From positions 14,263,507 to 14,327,506 of the forward strand of contig OU342632.1 in the NCBI GenBank assembly GCA_910589415.1: DNA of 64,000 nucleotides, in the 5' to 3' direction. The notes under the pieces are model-generated. The model was given only the letters and a program-made list of their open reading frames with translations. It ran no database searches and had not been told where the DNA came from. Positions 47,816-57,973 of the stretch are shown here, in pieces; position 1 is the first letter of the stretch, and each line of letters opens with the position of its first letter. Made by a program: the position numbers and the translations under genes. This DNA comes from Malachius bipustulatus. Taxonomy: Eukaryota; Arthropoda; Insecta; Coleoptera; Melyridae.

Positions 47816-48324
47816 TTGAAGGGTGCATTCGGCACGTACAAAGGGGGATCCTTAGCAGATCCGAAAAGTTTCTCATCCACAGGAGGAATGCCCCGATCAC
47901 TGTCGCACACGCTGTACCTCCCAACTATTCCATCAGCAGGTTTCGCTTCATAACCCATCGGCTGTCCAATATGGAATCCTTTAGCCTTAACCCAGAACCT
48001 GAACTTGCTGTTATCAGCACTGACTATCTCCTCTCCTCTGAGACACCGCACGATCCGGGCGTATTTTTTCAAGGTGATGGTCTTGGTTTTCGCGAGATCG
48101 CCGTAAGTTTGGATCACCCACGGTTGGTATACCGCTAGCATCTCATCTTTATGGTCGAGACCCAGTTTCGGTTTCTTGGTGTTATTATTTTGTTCCTCGT
48201 CTAGACTCGATTTACCGTTGAGATATTTCCTTTTAGAGGGAGGTTTCTTAGTTGTTGTCCTCGAGGTGTCGGGGAAGGGTGGGCGACGCATTTCTCGATC
48301 AGCGTTTAACATAACTGACGCCAT
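47815..48324 (-). CDS. NOL4: NOL4-family nucleolar protein 4-like, first coding exon
   Basis: 170 codons from an ATG in strong context (GCCATGG, 48324-48322) to a consensus donor; earlier in-frame triplets give no ATG. Residues 1-60 are basic and low-complexity, with KKPPSKRK (26-33) resembling a nuclear localisation signal. Residues 69-122 carry the NOL4 N-terminal block: WVIQTYGDLAKTKTI, KKYARIVRCLRGEE and KFRFWVKAKGFHIGQP, closely matching the start of vertebrate NOL4 (WCLRTYGD.GKTKT...KKYERIV...KFKFWVKSKGF.LGQP). A VDEKLFG...LYVPNAPFK segment then leads into the donor. NOL4 proteins are nuclear/nucleolar; the vertebrate gene is mostly neural and its biochemical role is poorly defined. The remaining exons, including the conserved C-terminal region, must lie below 47.8 kb and are not in this window as far as I can see, so a very long intron is implied. 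Confidence 0.9.
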
Positions 48325-48472
48325 GGCTTTAGTTTTAGTAAACAATGTTTATATTTAACATATCATTAAAGAAGAACTGTGTTTATAAGTCTTTTCACTG
48401 TATCACGCACAATTATAGTTTTATTAAATGTTTGTAAACACTATACGATGGGTAGGTAGTCTCCTTTTCTAT
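48325..48472 (-). other. Putative 5' UTR with possible upstream 3' splice site
   Basis: On the minus strand TTTCTGTTTTTCAG ends at 48473, a good polypyrimidine tract plus AG. If used, the coding exon starts at 48472 with 148 bases of 5' UTR, and a non-coding first exon lies further right. Alternatively transcription starts within this stretch. Not distinguishable here. Confidence 0.4.
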
Positions 48473-48804
48473 CTGAAAAACAGAAACAATGGCTTTAGTG
48501 GGTAATTATAATTGAATAATCTGAAAGTATAACATAGAGAAAAACATTTTGTTGTCTACAATTAAAAACATAACCTATGCTAAAAACTTTTTTGTGTCTG
48601 AAAGTTACTTCTAGTTTGCAATATAGGTTCTACAATATTTAATTTAAATATTGTGTTTCTGAATTATTCACTAGGAAGAATTTCATATTGGAACGTCCAA
48701 GTCAATACCCATCAGTTATAGCGGAGCAACGTCAATATAATGTTATTGTTTGGTATTCGGTGACGTCGAATGACTAATTTAGTGACGTGAGAACGACGTC
48801 TTAG

Positions 48805-48945
48805 GGCGGTTTTTTCAATAGCAGTTTAAACTTGAGTTTAGTTAAACGGAGTTTAAAATTTAAACTGCGTTTAAGTTAGTTTCGGTTGTTCATGCCTAGT
48901 TGTCTTGAAACGAAGTTTAGCTAAACTCAGTTTAATCGACAGTTT
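48805..48945. repeat. AGTTTAA/TTAAACT-rich palindromic repeat, transposon-end-like
   Basis: GGGCGGTTTTTTCAATAGCA is followed by several inverted copies of CAGTTTAAACT- and GTTTAGTTAAAC-like words. A GGGCGGTTTTTCAATA start with such internal repeats resembles ends of some PIF/Harbinger-like insect elements as I remember them. The matching far end was not found. Confidence 0.35.
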
Positions 48946-49128
48946 CAAATGTGTAAGTACCTTTATTGTAAACACTGTCACTTAAATGTCGGTTCATCAT
49001 GTCATAACCGGCGTCAAATTGACAGCAACAGCAAGTCATATTTTTCTCAATGTGTTGCAGTGGTTGCAGGTGCACGTGGACTTGTTTTAATTATCTTATA
49101 TTGTTTATTTTGCTTAATATGCATTAAT

Positions 49129-49345
49129 ATGGAAGGTGTATCAAAAATTACTGGCACGTTCAAGAGGAACGCCAATTTTTCAACACCAGAGGTTGAAAGG
49201 CTTGTGGACTGTGTATAGAAAAATACAAGGAAATAATAGAAAATAGAAGGACTGATGCATCCTGACTGTATTTTTCCTATAAACGAAATCGATTTAAAAA
49301 ATCCACATCGTCCCATTCCAAAAAATGGGATGCAAAATTGCGTGG
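49129..49345 (+). pseudogene. Myb/SANT-like DNA-binding domain fragment, frameshifted
   Basis: From ATG 49129 the frame reads to FKRNANFSTPEVERLVDCV and hits a stop at 49216. The next frame continues with YKEIIENRRTDAS (49224-49262), then a stop, and a later WDAK. Together this follows the Myb/SANT-like pattern 'F(S/T)..E...LV..V.KYK.IIENK.TDA...K...W..I' found in many transposon-associated proteins. It is short, broken and lacks a downstream domain. It may be the DNA-binding accessory protein of a Harbinger-type element, given the end-like repeat 200 bp upstream. Confidence 0.5.
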
Positions 49346-50000
49346 ATATTTTCATTTTCTTCATCTGAATCGACCTCAATATATCCATGATAGGTATATA
49401 AATTCAGTGCTCACTTCCTTCTCAAACAGACTAATAACAATAACCAAATTCCACACCAAACAAATTCTTTTAAAAAGTAACAAGTAAAACATTCTACTGG
49501 TGCACTTGTGCTTATTATAAACAACCTGGCTCTTGGATTATATTTTTAATGGCAAAGGAATGTAAAAATCAAAGACGTCATTTATTACGTCAAAATCACG
49601 TCAAAATACAACATAAATTCCACCAAATTAAATACGTAATATTGAACTTAAAAAAAAAACGTTTTTTTTGTTTTGTTTTTTTAATAATGAACGAAGAATA
49701 ATTGTAAGCTCTAGTTTTAGCTTCGCAATTTGACTTGTTTTAAGTAGATATCTATAGGTACTTATTAAAAATTACTTCCCCAATTTCGTCCCTCAAGTTC
49801 TAGAGTTCTACATATGTATGTTAAGTTTTGGAGGTAGGATCTAACATGTATTATACATAAGAAGAACATGTTAGACATTGATGGCGGCGGCGTTAAATGG
49901 AGGTCAATTTACGTCTTTTTGACGTCTCCTATTCGTTGTCTTTAATTAGGTACGTGAGATATCATATACATACTTAAAAGACGTGTGTTCGACGTCATTT

Positions 50001-50864
50001 ATAGGTTGCTGAGTTCAACGAGCAATTTAAAATATAAGTAATATAACGTTATATTAAATCATGCAGCTCCTAGCGCAGTCGTTCCAATGGCTTTCAGGCG
50101 CTGTTAATAAAATTAAAAGTTTTAACAAGACCACAACGAATTTCGATCGTGCTACTTCGTTTGTTATCTGAAGGTGTTCGTGTCATGATCTTCTTATGTG
50201 TTATTTGTTCGGTCATTCGAGTCGTAAATGAAATATGTATGCAAAAAAAATTATAATTTTTTTATGTTTTTAACCAAACGCACGATTGGGAGGTTTGAGG
50301 AGATTTCAAACAAATTTTTTAAATATAATTTTCCGAAAAAAATGCCTAGTATGTTTTCTCAATTTTTGGCGTTAATTTTTTATCGCAGAGACTAGTTCTT
50401 TGCAACGGCTAAAATGTAGTTTATGAAGCTCCGAGAACTTCGGAGGCTTTACATACCTAGAGAAAAAAAGTTATATTATCGAATCTACAGAAAATACAAA
50501 GTAACTGACTAATTTTTCAAAAAGACCATAATTAACCTAAATCATTGTGGATTTACTAAGAAGATCGTTGAAGAGCATGAAGATCATCTTCGATGAGTGC
50601 AGTGCTGCAGTGCACCTAGCCATTCGACCGAGTACCTAGTACCTCTCTTGGCACTTGTTTTGCAAATTAATGATCTCAGTCATGGTACCTTCTGGTGACC
50701 TTGCAGGTTAATTCAGAAACTACATTTACAAAATATATGTATATGTTTTTCTCTAATAATATATTACAAAAAATACATTTGACTAAAAAATATTTTTACA
50801 TTTCATTTTTTTAAACAAAGTTTATTTTTTCAACGTATGTATAGGCATATTTCACGAGACTACT
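50001..50864. other. No gene seen
   Basis: AT-rich; nothing recognised. Confidence 0.4.
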
Positions 50865-51494
50865 ATACAGGGTTGACAGCTAAGCGCGCGTTGGCTTGGC
50901 CTATAGCTCCTAAACAAATGAGGTTAGAAATTTCGTTCAAATGTCATTCTATATAGGTACTACATTTTGTAATAGTCTATTTTAGGAAAATATTTTCGAG
51001 TGTACAAGGTGGCCTAAAATTATATGTTACATTGAGTTGGCCATGAGCTACAAACAAATGAAAATAGCCATTTTCCATTTTCATAGCAGCTTACATTGAA
51101 AACGGCACAATAGATATCGGAAAACGGCTTACATGTCCCTGTCTTAACTTTTCAAGTGTCACTTACAGTGTATGTATTTGAAATTTTCACACAGGGTGAT
51201 GAAAATTATCAGGTTTTTCATAACAATTTCATCTACATCATATGATGATACGCAAAAAGTTAAAATAGGGACATGTAAGCCGTGTTCCGATATCTTGAGC
51301 CGTTTGCAATAATTTATAAGCTGCTTTGAAAATGGAAAATGTTTAGTTTCATTTTTTTATAACTCATGGCCTACTCAATTCAAACTGCTATTGTGTAAAC
51401 CATTCTTATTTGATTTTCTCAGAAAATCATTTGAACGAAATTCCTAACCTCATTTATTTTGTTTAGGAGCTATAATAGACCGACAACCCTGTAT
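50865..51494. mobile_element. 630-bp palindromic MITE, ATACAGGGTTG ends
   Basis: The left arm ATACAGGGTTG...TATAGCTCCTAAACAAATGA is mirrored at the right end (51420-51494). The inner arms also pair (GGCTTACATGTCCCTGTCTT near 51128 with the complement near 51265-51285). An internal ACACAGGGTGATGAAAATT lies at the centre. The TGAAAATGGAAAATG block matches the start of this window. No coding sequence. Confidence 0.75.
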
Positions 51495-52990
51495 GTCTAC
51501 AATATCAATCCTGAGACATCAATAGTGGGCAAAAAAAACTAGATACATCAAATTTGTTTCATCTGCAACTCCAGTCAAATTCACTCCTACAAAAAATTGA
51601 CGTTATCGAAATTTAATTACTCTGCAAAGTATAAATATTCAAGAACCTTCTCCTGCAACTTAGAGCTTACTGAAAGATTTTTTTAACTTGCGCAACATAA
51701 TATTATTATGTACTCGGACTACTCGGAGTCATTAGTTTATTTGGGTGTGTTAATTTATATTATAATATATTAATTGTAATTTTTTTGTTTGATATAAAAA
51801 TTGTACCCTGAAACAGGTATTCAGCTTTAAAGATGACTCCAGTGAATACTTACCACACCGAACTGCTTCATTATTAAATTATACTATAGGGAATTAAATT
51901 ATTTGGTAGTTAATGAGATAAGAATTTGACCTTTAGAGGTAGCTCTGATGCACCAACTGCACAACCTCTGCTGCTAATAATAATAAAACTTCAGTGATAA
52001 ACAGCAAATTATTATGAACTAATATCGCGACTTCATACTCATAATATTTACAATAATTTCCATAGAAACGACGTAGGTAGGTACATTAACGAATACTAAT
52101 ACCCTAATACATACTTATAATAATTTATCATCAGTTCACTTACTACTATGATCCAAGTGAAATGTTTCACATAATTTTGATATCAATAACATTATCATAT
52201 CGACATTTATATTTTATGGTTTCTGTTACTGTAGCTAGAATTTGCGTGGCTGGTTATATGCGATTTATCGAATTAACTTAAGAAAATTGGGTAAATCGGG
52301 TAATAATAATACATCTTCTCTATATTCTCACCATGCCTATATACATATAATAGTCAAATTGAGGTGGATTATTTCAGGGTGCCGTTACTCAAAGTTTATA
52401 CAATTTGTGCGCTGACTTCTGACGCCTAATAATAACGCACTCGTGCTATCCGAAACCAAGCGTAGTAGGTATATTCGTGATAACACCACATACATAAATG
52501 ACTATAATTATTATTATTTTACCAATTTTAGTATTTGAACAGCGCAAGGTTGACAGTGAATGAATTTTAGAGTTAATTTTTAAACCGTTGGTACCTACCG
52601 ATTTTTTTTTTCAATCTTCATACTCATAGTAAGTTTATAGTTTTATGTTATCAAAGTTTATTCGAAAACATTTTTATAGGTACTCCTTCATTGTGTAATT
52701 TAATTTTCGTCAATAAAATTAGGTAGGTACCTACATGCACTTAATTTTAGGTTCAGCATTAAACTAAATCATGAATAATTAAGGGTATACTAAATGATTA
52801 ATAAAATTTTCATTATAATATAATAACAATAAAGTCTTTGTTGTCGTAGAGAAAAAAATTAAATTGGCAAATATCTGTTACCAGATCTGGTAAATAGAAA
52901 AAACCGCTACATTTTGATTTCACTAGATTGATTCACTCACGGGATACTGTGATCAAAACTGTGCTGTGTTGGTAGATACATTGTACTGAT
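51495..52990. other. No gene seen
   Basis: Very AT-rich, with GTAGGTAC-type short runs. Nothing recognised. Confidence 0.4.
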
Positions 52991-53735
52991 ATACAGGGTG
53001 TCCCAAGATTTCTTTATCAAGGGATATCCGCGTTATTTCAAAAAATAAACAAATGAAATTCAGGAAATTTCAACCATACCCTTGAGGCTTTGCAGCTGCA
53101 CCCTCAATGCCCCTTTACGCCTTTCCACCCCTAAGTAATCATCCCCTACTTTTTTTTTCAAATGACACCCCCATATTTTTTTTGCTCGGCAGGATTGTTG
53201 ACTTCTTTCTGAATACAATTTCATACGATTTTTTCAAATCGAGACATATCTAGCACGCCGAAAACAATATAATATCAAAACAAACGAGGGTTGTCAAGGA
53301 GTTGCAATTGCTTGTTTTTTGTGTTAATGTTTCCTCCAACCACCTTAACTAGTAATACCGGTGTTACTCGATATAGGCGTTAATAATAATTGCTTCTGTG
53401 ATTTTAATGTCATATTAAATGTTAATTGTTATTCCTTGACAACCCTCGTTTGTAAAGATATATTATTTTCGGCGTGCTAGATATGTCTCGATTTGAAAAA
53501 ATCGTATGACATTGTATTCAGAAAAAGAAGTCAACAATCCTGCCGAGCAAAAAAATATGGGGGTATTTGAAAAAAAGTAGGGGATGATTACTTAGGGGTG
53601 GAAAGGCGTAAAGGGGCATTGAGGGTGCAGCTGCAAAGCCTTTAGGGTATGGTTGAAATTTACTGAATTTCATTTGTTTATTTTTTGAAACAACGCGGAT
53701 ACCCCTTGATAAAGAAATCTTGGGACACCCTGTAT
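52991..53735. mobile_element. 745-bp palindromic MITE, ATACAGGGTGTCCCAAG ends
   Basis: Each arm is about 300 bp and nearly identical in inverse orientation: the block TTTCTTTATCAAGGG...GCAGCTGCACCCTCAATG on the left appears reverse-complemented on the right. The central part pairs AAACGAGGGTTGTCAAGGA with its complement. It is among the least diverged of the MITE-like elements here. A 91-codon frame in the right arm is not a gene. Confidence 0.8.
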
Positions 53736-54035
53736 TGTGTAACAATAATAAGTGCACGACAAAGGCGATATCAATACATGGTTTCAGTTTCAATACTTGG
53801 AAAATTAAATTTTTTCTCTCAATTTATTTGAGGAATTCGTAGTTAAACAATTTCAGTTTATACGCATATTCTGCCATAAGATAATAAAAAAAACTTTAAT
53901 AAACAATAATAATTATATTATCATAGTTATTTATTTCTGTTATTTAAATAATAACAGTTAATTGTTTTTTAACTTGTTCCAAAATAGTTTAAATGTAAAA
54001 TCTGCTTTGGTACAACTCTTTACGCTATAACTTCA

Positions 54036-54075
54036 AGTGTCCTACCGGTTTCGGCTAAAATGCTATCTTCAGGGG
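54036..54075 (-). ncRNA. Decayed hammerhead-ribozyme-like motif
   Basis: The minus strand reads CCTGAAGA, then a short TAGCATTTTAGC segment, then CGAAACCGGTAGGAC. CUGANGA plus GAAAC are the two conserved strands of a hammerhead core as found in Penelope-like element terminal repeats. The expected stem II between them no longer pairs well, so this is probably an inactive remnant. The nearest Penelope copies start 1.3 kb to the right. Confidence 0.4.
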
Positions 54076-55392
54076 CTTAGAGTCTAACCGAGGATCTAAA
54101 TGTGTTCTTTTTAATCTAATGGTCTTTTCGAGTAATATTTACTATGAAATTTTTTATTTACAAGAATACTTCTGGTAATTTGACATATTCTTTTCCAGGA
54201 GAAAAACATCTATTGTTGCCCAAACTTCCGGGTATTTTAAAGTCAAGTCAACGTTTACAAATTGTTGATTTCTTTGGTTTCCATAAATAAAAATTTCTTA
54301 AAAGAATATTCTTCACCAAGTGTCAACATATGAATATAAAAAAAAATCCCTTCATATATTTGGTTCAGGTTACCCTACATCTACCCTACCATTGTTACAG
54401 ATTTTATGGTGATCATGCAATTAGATCGATTGCTTGTTTTGATCGATAACAATATAAATGCAGTCGTAGTATTACACTTTTCAAGTAGTTAGGTATCCCA
54501 TTCCAGACATCTTCTAGAAGAACATGACATGTTACTGAGATGATATTTCACCTCTGATCTCTGATACAGCGGAAACTTGATCCTTTTTTCAGATTTCCTA
54601 ATGAAGTCAGCAATGTCAGCATAAACCCTTTTTCCTAGCGCCATAACGGCGACATGCATGTTATTCTCCATTTTGTAAACCTAACCTCCGAACTACATTC
54701 AAGCAGCATAATTTTGTTATGAAAGATTTACATTTTATTTAAATGAAACAATCATTTTTTTCACAAAAATGTATACTTCTAATAAAAACGTGTAGGTACA
54801 TCAAGGGCAGGGCCGTTTTAACAATTGGGCTAATATATGGTTATAGCCCCATAGGGGAGCAAGCATTTTAGGGACGTAAATTATAATCAAAAATCCTCAC
54901 ATTCACTCTCATATAATATTACACTCTGTATAATCCAAAATATTACTGCCCCACTTCAGCTAACCATCTTGTGTATTTTCTTATAAAGAGGAGCGGATTA
55001 TTTTTAGTAGTTATTTTATATTATTTATATTATTTTGAAAATTGCGATTTTCACTTGTTTATAAGTCACAAATGACTCACTTTAAACTGAAATTTAAAAA
55101 CTAGTCTTTTTTTCTTCTCAGACAATCAAAAAGTTCAATAACATAAGAAGCATTCCATTAAAAAAAAAAACATAACTTTAAAATGTCACTCTCATATGTG
55201 ACACTCTGTATAGTTCCAAATAATTTTGAATTATGGGCATTGTGACCCTGTATTTGAATTTGTAAAAAAAAGTTTTGAACAATCCATTGTTTGGCCCACA
55301 AAGACAGACTCGAATGAGCTGGGACACCTGTAGGTATTATTATATGAATATGAAAGAAGAGCTAACGAGTAATGAGCGAGGTCAGTAATACC
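54076..55392. other. No gene; one dispersed-repeat relative
   Basis: 55030-55230 is related to the first 190 bases of the window. The rest is AT-rich and unrecognised. Confidence 0.4.
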
Positions 55393-55404
55393 GCTATAAG
55401 TACT
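55393..55404. repeat. 12-bp direct repeat flanking Penelope pair, left
   Basis: GCTATAAGTACT recurs at 60263-60274, directly after the right end of the composite. The simplest reading is a target site duplication, meaning the two copies entered as one unit. Confidence 0.6.
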
Positions 55405-55519
55405 ATTAGAAAATTGTAAATATTGAACCAATTATGCCGTATAGATGAATTATATTATTATTCTTGTATTGGTTTTTAGGTTCTCTCAGGCTTACTTTTG
55501 TAATTATTAATAAATAGTT

Positions 55520-55551
55520 GACGTTTCGGGATTGATTAATCCCTTGATCAC
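55520..55551 (-). ncRNA. Hammerhead-ribozyme-like core, left copy
   Basis: Minus strand: GTGATCA, then GGGATT-AATC-AATCCC (6-bp stem II with a 4-base loop), then GAAAC and GTC. The layout is that of the hammerhead motifs known in Penelope-like terminal repeats. Positions 3 and 8 read G and C instead of the usual C and G, a swap that keeps their base pair, and there is one extra A before stem II. Stem III is essentially absent, as in the short forms thought to work as dimers. Activity is uncertain. Confidence 0.45.
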
Positions 55552-55869
55552 ATATTTAATTAATAAAATAGATACAATAAAAATTATTTTAGTAAAATGA
55601 AAATATAAAAGTATGACATTTACAAGTCAAAATCTAAAAATGGCATATCGTTTGAAACAATGTTTATTTAGATAATTGTTCTTTTACTATTATGGTTTTT
55701 TTTTTTTTTTTTTTTTGAGTTGGTGTTTGTATGTGTATATTGTTTAAAATAACTATGTGAATGATATTGTTTGGGAAGTGATGCTATTTTATGAATCGTT
55801 GGGAGTAAACTTCAGGTTAACTTTTATTGTTTTTTATTATTATTTTTATTTATTTTTAATAAATAATAT

Positions 55870-57973
55870 TTATTGTTGTATTTGTGTGTGTCTGGAAGAG
55901 GGTTGTTTTGATATTATGGTTTGATATATTTGGGAAAGGTTTTTGATTTCTGTTCTATCATTAATACTATTTTTTTCATTCTGTATGTGGATCATTTCAA
56001 GGATAGTTCTTTTGTACGTGTTGCGTTCTGTGTCTATGATTTCTGTGTTGTCGTATTTAAATTCGTGTCCTGTGTCATATTTGTGTCTATTTAGTGCGGT
56101 GATTGCATTTTTTGAGTATTTGTGACCGTTAATTCTTTGTTGTAGGTGTTGTAGTGTTTGTCCTATGTATTTTCCTTCACAGTTGTTACATGGGATTTTG
56201 TATACTATATGGGTCTTTTTTTGTAAAGGAATATTGCTTTTTAATTTTGTGTGTAAGTTTTGGATTTGGTTTAAGCTTTTATGGGCAATTTTGATATTTG
56301 TTTCTTTGAATATTTTTTCTATTTTTTCTGATAATTGAGGTATGTATGGCATAGATATGTAGCTTTTTTGGGATAGTTGTGTGTTATTGTTTGTGTTGTG
56401 TGTGGTGTTAGTTTGTTTATTATAGTAGCTGTGAATTCTTTTCTTGGTTAGTTTGTTTATTAGATGTGATGGGTAGTTATTGTTTATAAGTATTGTTTTT
56501 GCTTTGTTGATGATGTCTGGTCTGTATATTGGACTTGTTAATTTTATTGCTCTGTCTATTAGTGCAATGATGACGGATTTTTTTTGTGTTATGTGGTGTT
56601 CTGACTGGAAATTTAGATATCTACCTGATGATGTTTCTTTGGTGTACCATTTGGTTAGTATTTTGTTTTGTTGTCTTATTAATGTCATGTCTAGAAAATT
56701 GATTTGATTGTCTTTTTCTAGTTCTATTGTGAATTGGAGTTTAGGGTGGAAAGAGTTGAAGGTGTCTATTATTAATTCTTTGTTTTTTGGTAAAATTGTT
56801 AGTATGCAGTCGTCTACGTATCTTTTATAGAAACCTATTTTATTTTTTAGTTTTGCTATTATTTTATCTTCTAAGTGTTCCATGACTATTTGGGCGATGA
56901 CACTTGATATGGGACTTCCCATTGCTACTCCTTCTATTTGTTTATAAAATTGGTCTTTGTATTGGAAGTATCCTGATGTTAAAGTTAGTGTTAGTAAGTC
57001 TGTGAATTGTTTCTTAGGTATGTTGGTGTGAGTTTCGATTAGTGTCCATTTTTCTTCAATTATTTGTATTGCTAAGTCAAGGGGTATGTTAGTGTATAAT
57101 GATTTTACGTCAAGTGAAATTAATATGTGATTTTGTGGTATGTTAATGGAGTCAATGAATTTTTTAAATTCAAAGGAATTTTTTACATAATAGTTATTTT
57201 TACATGTTATGTTTTGTATGATGTTGGATAAGTATTTGGATAGTTTATAAAGTGGACTTTGATTGTTTGATACTATTGGGCGAGGTGGCATGCCTTGTTT
57301 GTGTGTTTTGATTAGGGCATATATTTTTGGAGATTGTGAGTTGTGAATTGTTAGGTTTTTGGCTGTGAGGTCATCAATGTGGTTGTCATTTTTCAGTGTT
57401 TTTATTAACGAATTGTTTTTATTTTGTATGATGTTTGTAGGGTCGTTTTTAATTTTAGTGTATGTGTTTTCATCGTTGAGTAAGGTATTCATTTTTTCTT
57501 CATATGTGTCTTTATTCAATATTAATGTTTCGTTAGTTTTGTCAGATCTTGCTACTATAATTTGTGGATTGGTTTTTAGAAAGTGTTTTGTTTTTTTTGC
57601 TTTGATAACTAAGTCTTGTTTATGTTTATTTATTTTAATGCTTTTATTGTTCATTCGGTTTTGGTGGTTGTGTAGAGAATTAGTTATTTTAAATCTGATT
57701 TCATTTTTTTGTGTTGTTGAGCAGGAGTTTTTAATGCCTGCTTCAATGTTGGCTATTATTTTGTTAACTGGAAGTTGATTCCCTTCGGTGATTGGTAGGG
57801 CGAATTTAGATGATAATGATAGGGTGTCTTTAACATATTCTGGAATATCTATATTTGTTAAGTTTTTTATGTAGTTATGGTTGTATTTTATGGGGTCTAT
57901 TTTGTTATGTCTTTCTTTTTTATTTTCGAGTGCTTCTATTTTCTTTTTGTTTATTGATTTTGTTTTTTCGAAT
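55870..57973 (-). CDS. Penelope-like RT with GIY-YIG endonuclease, left copy (5'-truncated)
   Basis: About 700 codons remain open from the junction to the stop at 55870. The sequence starts mid-protein (FEKTKSINKKK) with no start codon; upstream codons in the same frame are only the antisense of the other arm. RT motifs, counted from the junction: RPIVSN (about 230), motif A SLDVKSLYTNIP (286), motif B GVAMGSPISS (347), catalytic YVDD (385-388), and a FLDMTL-type motif (about 425). The C-terminal GIY-YIG nuclease shows VYKIPC (591), CEGKYIGQT (598-606) and an R-H pair in QQRINGHKY. The set RT plus GIY-YIG is diagnostic of endonuclease-positive Penelope-like elements, which copy their RNA by target-primed reverse transcription. 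All catalytic motifs look intact, but without the N-terminus the copy is unlikely to be autonomous. Confidence 0.9.
57736..57973 (-). other. Palindrome centre (5' part unique to left copy)
   Basis: These 238 bases encode the N-terminal part of the left protein (through IEAGIKNSC) and have no mirror in the right copy. The junction lies within the shared ATTAAAAACTCC, where the right copy begins. Confidence 0.7.

Larger units (their letters stand above)
48725..50000. promoter_or_regulatory. Cluster of ACGTC/GACGT (CRE/ATF-like) motifs
   Basis: Eleven ACGTC or GACGT words occur at 48729, 48762, 48784, 48795, 49574, 49587, 49598, 49911, 49921, 49980 and 49991, several as full GACGTC or TTACGTCA. 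They lie directly upstream of the NOL4-like exon. This is more than expected in AT-rich DNA. They may bind bZIP (CREB/ATF) factors; function is inferred. Confidence 0.35.

Noticed and set aside
52070..52090. Telomere-like TAGG repeats
   Set aside because: GTAGGTAG runs are a few units at most and scattered; they are not the TTAGG arrays of insect telomeres.
56480..56707. Small hydrophobic proteins antisense to the Penelope RT (also 59002-59229)
   Set aside because: Mirror-image antisense frames of the RT coding sequence.
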